Notes under the pieces: model-generated
Databases searched by the model: none
What the model was told of the DNA's origin: nothing
What the model saw: only the letters and a program-made list of their open reading frames with translations
From: Streptomyces tendae
Lineage (GTDB): Bacteria; Actinomycetota; Actinomycetes; Streptomycetales; Streptomycetaceae
NCBI RefSeq assembly: GCF_008632955.1
Contig: NZ_CP043959.1
Span: forward strand, 248,001-312,000
Direction: 5' to 3'
DNA length: 64,000 nucleotides
Shown: positions 61,082-64,000 of the stretch, piece after piece
Layout: every line of letters starts with the position of its first letter
How positions within the stretch are numbered: position 1 is the stretch's first letter
Translations under genes and position numbers: made by a program

Positions 61082-61906
61082 ATGAGTACGACGGGCGCGA
61101 CCGCCGATCCCCTCGCGGCCCTGGGCTCCCTGCCCGGTGTGGCCGACTCCGTGGAGTCCGTACGCAAGGCCGTGGACCGGGTCTACGGCCACCGGGTCAT
61201 GCGGCGGCGCAGCAACGAGATCACCTCCGAGGCGGCCCTGCGTGGCGCCCGGGGCTCGGCGGCGCTGTCCGGCGCGGACTGGGCCCTGGAGGAGGTGCGG
61301 CGGCGCAGCGACTTCAGCGGCGACGACGAGGCGCGCACCGTGGGTGCGGCGCTGCGGCTGACGGCCGAGGCGGGCCAGCTGCTGTCGATCTGGCGGCAGT
61401 CGCCGCTGCGGGTGCTGGCGCGGCTGCACCTGGTCGCGGCGGCCGACAAGGCGGAGCAGGTGGGCCGTCCCCGGCAGGAGGGGGAGCAGGTCGACGAGCC
61501 CTTGGTCGCGCTTCCCCTGCCGGGCGCCGCGGAGGCGCACGGCCGGCTGGACGGGCTGGCCGGGCTGATCATCGCGGGCGGTTCGGCGCCGGCGCTGGTG
61601 ACGGCCGCCGTGGTGCACGGCGAGCTGCTCGCGCTGCGCCCCTTCACCTCCCACAACGGTCTGGTCGCACGGACGGCTGAACGCATCGTCCTGGTCGGCA
61701 GCGGCCTGGACCCCAAGTCGGTGTGCGCCGCCGAGGTCGGCCACGCCGAGCTGGGACGGGACGCCTATCTGCGGGCACTGGAGGGCTACGTGTCCGGCAC
61801 TCCGGAGGGCGTGGCCGCCTGGATCACCCACTGCGGGCGCGCGGTCGAGCTGGGCGCGCGCGAGTCGACGGCGGTGTGCGAGGCGCTGCAGCGCGGAGCG
61901 GCCTGA
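61082..61906 (+). CDS. Fic-fold protein lacking catalytic residues
   Basis: A 274-residue protein whose helical core and LLALRPFTSHNGLVAR (residues 183-197) align with the Fic motif HxFxxGNGRxxR. The catalytic His is Arg186, the Gly before the Asn is His191, and the following Arg is Leu194. The N-terminal inhibitory motif (S/T)xxxE(G/N) is GSAALSG with Ser63 at the Glu position. It is therefore likely a pseudo-Fic protein without AMPylation activity, possibly a binding protein. ATG 61082 lacks a ribosome site. A terminator follows. Confidence 0.8.
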   Translation: MSTTGATADPLAALGSLPGVADSVESVRKAVDRVYGHRVMRRRSNEITSEAALRGARGSAALSGADWALEEVRRRSDFSGDDEARTVGAALRLTAEAGQLLSIWRQSPLRVLARLHLVAAADKAEQVGRPRQEGEQVDEPLVALPLPGAAEAHGRLDGLAGLIIAGGSAPALVTAAVVHGELLALRPFTSHNGLVARTAERIVLVGSGLDPKSVCAAEVGHAELGRDAYLRALEGYVSGTPEGVAAWITHCGRAVELGARESTAVCEALQRGAA

Positions 61907-61955
61907 AGGGCGGGCCGGAGCGCGCGGGCCGGGAACCTGTCCTCGCGCAGAGAAT

Positions 61956-61983
61956 GCGGCGGTACGAATACTCGTACCGCCGC
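61956..61983 (+). terminator. hairpin downstream of the Fic-like gene
   Basis: GCGGCGGTACGA (61956-61967) pairs with TCGTACCGCCGC (61972-61983) around ATAC. It begins 50 nt after the stop codon and should end the transcript. Confidence 0.8.
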
Positions 61984-62109
61984 TGGCATGTCCACCGCGT
62001 TACCAAGCGTCCTCGATGTGTGCCCATCAGGTCGGGGTCTTTGCCCGTCACCTGGTGGGGCTGGCCCGTAATCGACGGGTCGACGTCGCGTGGGTGCGCG
62101 GTCTTCATG

Positions 62110-62310
62110 CTCGGTCCGTGGGGCCAGAAGCGTTCTGAAGGGGATCCTCGCGGATGTCCTTGGTCTCGCGGGCCGCTTAGCTCCTTTGTACTCCGGCTTC
62201 CCGGAGAGGGGAAGTCCCGGCCGCGCTTCTTTACTTTTGGGCTCAAAGGCGCAGTAAACGGACGCCTGAGTGCCGGGTGTGGCCGGAGGAGGCGAAGCGC
62301 TCCGAGAAAA
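62110..62310. ncRNA. candidate structured RNA (6S-like) between the Fic-like and HAD genes
   Basis: The 410-bp gap 61907-62316 holds no gene. After 62110 it is A+T-richer and highly structured. CGCGGGCC near 62167 can pair with GGCCGCG near 62218, enclosing CCGG-CTTCCC (62202-62211) that pairs with GGGAAG and CCGG; this makes a long rod with bubbles. From memory, a 6S-like RNA was reported in S. coelicolor in the same gene interval. I cannot verify that, nor the strand or ends. Confidence 0.45.
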
Positions 62311-62316
62311 GTAGGT

Positions 62317-63150
62317 TCAGGCAACCGTCGTGCGGCGCCTGCTGGCGTACCAGACCAGGCCCGCCGTGGCCGCCGCGGCACCTATCGCGGCCGCCGCGAC
62401 GAGAGCGGGGCGCGGCGGGACGGAGAATGCCGGGAACCGCTGCTTCAGCCGCACCGGGCGGTGGAAGTCGAGGATCGGCCACTCGCGTACCAGCGCCTCC
62501 CGGCGCAGCGCCCGGTCGGGGTTCACGGCGTGCGGATGCCCCACGGCCTCCAGCATCGGGACGTCGGTCACCGAGTCGCTGTAGGCGTAGCAGCGCGCCA
62601 GGTCGTAGCCCTCGGACGCGGCCAGCAGCCGGACGGCCTCCGCCTTGGTGGGTCCGTACGCGTAGTACTCCACCTCGCCGGTGAAGCACCCGTCGTCGCC
62701 CACCACCATGCGGGTGGCCACGACCCGGTCGGCGCCGAGCAGTTCACCGATCGGCTCCACGACCTCGGCGCCCGAGGTCGACACGATCACGACGTCGCGA
62801 CCGGCGGTGTGGTGCTGCTCGATGAGCGTGGCGGCCTCGTCGTAGATGATCGGGTCGATCAGGTCGTGCAGGGTCTCGGCGACGATCTCTTTGACCTGCT
62901 GGACGTTCCACCCGCGGCACAGCGCGGACAGGTACTTGCGCATGCGCTCCATCTGGTCGTGATCCGCGCCGCCGGCGAGGAACACGAACTGCGCGTACGC
63001 GGTCCGCAGCACGGCCCTGCGGTTGATCAGGCCGCCTTGGTAGAACGACTTGCTGAAGGTGAGTGTGCTCGACTTCGCAATGACCGTCTTGTCCAGGTCG
63101 AAGAAGGCCGCTGTACGGGGCAACAAGTGGTTTTCCACGTCCCTGAGCAT
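62317..63150 (-). CDS. HAD-IB family phosphatase with C-terminal TM
   Basis: A 277-residue HAD superfamily protein. DLDKT with Asp18 and Asp20 starts the catalytic core, SAEVVEP-type STSGAE is motif II, TKAEAVR is motif III Lys, and YSDSVTDVPML is motif IV. It is like SerB/HAD-IB phosphatases, acting on small phosphates. The C-terminus has a TM anchor (ALVAAAAIGAAAATAGLVWYASRRR), unusual for the group. I recall the family being linked to morphological differentiation in Streptomyces. The ATG at 63150 is likely; GTG 63138 is possible. Confidence 0.92.
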   Translation of the reverse strand: MLRDVENHLLPRTAAFFDLDKTVIAKSSTLTFSKSFYQGGLINRRAVLRTAYAQFVFLAGGADHDQMERMRKYLSALCRGWNVQQVKEIVAETLHDLIDPIIYDEAATLIEQHHTAGRDVVIVSTSGAEVVEPIGELLGADRVVATRMVVGDDGCFTGEVEYYAYGPTKAEAVRLLAASEGYDLARCYAYSDSVTDVPMLEAVGHPHAVNPDRALRREALVREWPILDFHRPVRLKQRFPAFSVPPRPALVAAAAIGAAAATAGLVWYASRRRTTVA

Positions 63151-63728
63151 AGGCGCAGCCCATTCGGCGTAAGGTGTGGCGCGTGGGTTTGCCTGAGAGG
63201 GCCCTCGGGTACACCATGGAAGTCACGGATCGTTCGCGACCGTGCTAACCCGGTCCGACTCCTCCCCCCCCGAGTCGGCCGTGGGGACGACCCCCGCTCT
63301 CCCCCCCGGCGGGGGTCGTCGCATGTCCGGATGCATTTTCCGTCCCTTTCCCTGCGTGCCGGAGTCCCGGCGGTTCGATCGGCGGGACTTCCTTGTCATG
63401 CCCCTGACTTATAACCGTGTGTAACGGTCGGACTGCTCTGCGGTAATCGCACAGAAGGCATGGCGACCTCACCGGTATGAGTGACCGCGATATTCACAGG
63501 CACCGCCCCGTCCACAGTTTTCCACCAAGATCCCCACGATTTCCGGGAGCGCTGCACTGTCATTCCCGCGCACCCCGCTCGCCGCGAGTTCACGGCGGTT
63601 CTCTTTGCCGGGATGCGTACGGCCGGTTTTCGCCGGCCGTCCGACGGGAGGCCGCTCCGCGGTTTCCCCACACCTGGGACGAGCGGGGCCCGAGGGCCTC
63701 CGCGAGAGAGGGAGCACAGGGGGACGCC
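63151..63728. other. upstream region of the HAD and ssd genes with two hairpins
   Basis: No gene is seen in 578 bp. CCGACTC and GAGTCGG (63255-63261 with 63272-63278) and then GACGACCCCCGC with GCGGGGGTCGTC (63286-63297 with 63309-63320) make two adjacent hairpins whose loops are C-rich. They may end a short transcript or form a small RNA. The right half is A+T-richer and should hold the ssd promoter. Confidence 0.55.
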
Positions 63729-64000
63729 ATGACCGGATCCATCACGCACGACCCGCCGCCGACGCCCGGAGGGAACCGGCCGGCCGTACCGCTGATCCTC
63801 ACCGAGGACACCGGGCTCCTCGACGACCTGCTGCGACTGTGCGCCGCCGCCGGCGCCACACCGGAGGTCCACCACGGACTGCCCGGGCCGCGCGGAAGCT
63901 GGGAAACCGCACCGCTGGTCCTCGTCGGCGACGACGCCGCCCGCCTGGCCCGCTCCACGCCCCGCAGGCCGGGAGTTGTCCTGGTCGGCCGCGACCAGGA
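63729..64000 (+). CDS. ssd: septum site-determining protein Ssd (start only)
   Basis: The first 90 residues are visible: MTGSITHDPPPTPGGNRPAV, then PLILTEDTGLLDDLLRLCAAAG and ETAPLVLVGDDAARLA, a receiver-like N-terminal domain. This fits the Ssd/CpaE-like proteins that precede the tad-type pilus ATPase genes in actinobacteria. The start is ATG 63729 with GGGGGA close before it. It runs off the window end, so the ATPase part is not seen. Confidence 0.75.
   Translation, partial: MTGSITHDPPPTPGGNRPAVPLILTEDTGLLDDLLRLCAAAGATPEVHHGLPGPRGSWETAPLVLVGDDAARLARSTPRRPGVVLVGRDQ

Overview
The window is 64 kb of high-GC chromosomal DNA from a Streptomyces. The evidence is strong third-position GC bias, GTG and TTG starts, a WblA protein, a 224-residue Crp, an aspartokinase/aspartate-semialdehyde dehydrogenase pair, a recR/ybaB pair and an Ssd septum-site protein. 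Gene content and order match, from memory, the core region around wblA, crp and acsA of Streptomyces coelicolor and its relatives. No insertion sequence, prophage, CRISPR array or secondary-metabolite cluster was seen.

Left part (1-19 kb). An ABC exporter with a divergent GbsR/MarR-like regulator is followed by a diacylglycerol-kinase-like protein, purA, a GntR regulator, a class III aminotransferase, a DJ-1/PfpI protein coupled to a MarR regulator, and a Ser/Thr kinase. Next come a lipoprotein, a SLATT-like two-TM protein, ybaB, recR, a DUF5063 gene, a small membrane protein and a small secreted protein. The aspartokinase-asd operon follows. The aspartokinase reading frame is broken by what looks like a 7-nt deletion.

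Middle (19-39 kb). An ECF-type sigma factor is coupled to a repeat-bearing membrane protein. SURF1, a prolyl-oligopeptidase-like peptidase, a two-TM channel-like protein with two TrkA-N domains, and a TetR regulator follow. The TetR gene shares a palindromic operator with a downstream oxidoreductase. A CPA2 antiporter and its TrkA-C partner are convergent. From 31.0 to 33.7 kb is a small decayed accessory patch: a broken vapBC pair, a broken winged-helix regulator, a DUF6928 gene, an orphan Imm35-type gene, then tRNA-Pro(CGG) with a textbook terminator. A metallophosphoesterase, a YqeY protein, a class A penicillin-binding protein and wblA close this part.

Right part (39-64 kb). Two ArsA-type ATPases lead into a DUF4177/RidA pair and a Nudix/metallo-hydrolase pair. 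Crp follows, with a match to its own site upstream, and is divergent from an endonuclease III that carries a long Lys/Ala-rich tail. Then come a CoA-type Nudix hydrolase, a MarP-like membrane protease, an epoxide-hydrolase-like protein with a holin-like partner, NhaA, acetyl-CoA synthetase, a SulP-carbonic anhydrase fusion, a deacetylase-like lipoprotein, a CooC/ParA-type ATPase, a Fic-fold protein that has lost its catalytic residues, an RNA-like intergenic region, a HAD phosphatase with a C-terminal anchor, and the start of ssd.

Most of this is ordinary core chromosome. The observations most worth a second look are the aspartokinase frameshift, the three-site TetR operator set, the pseudo-Fic protein, the structured intergenic region at 62.1-62.3 kb, the decaying patch beside tRNA-Pro, and several short tandem-repeat arrays between genes. 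No clearly new biological system was found.
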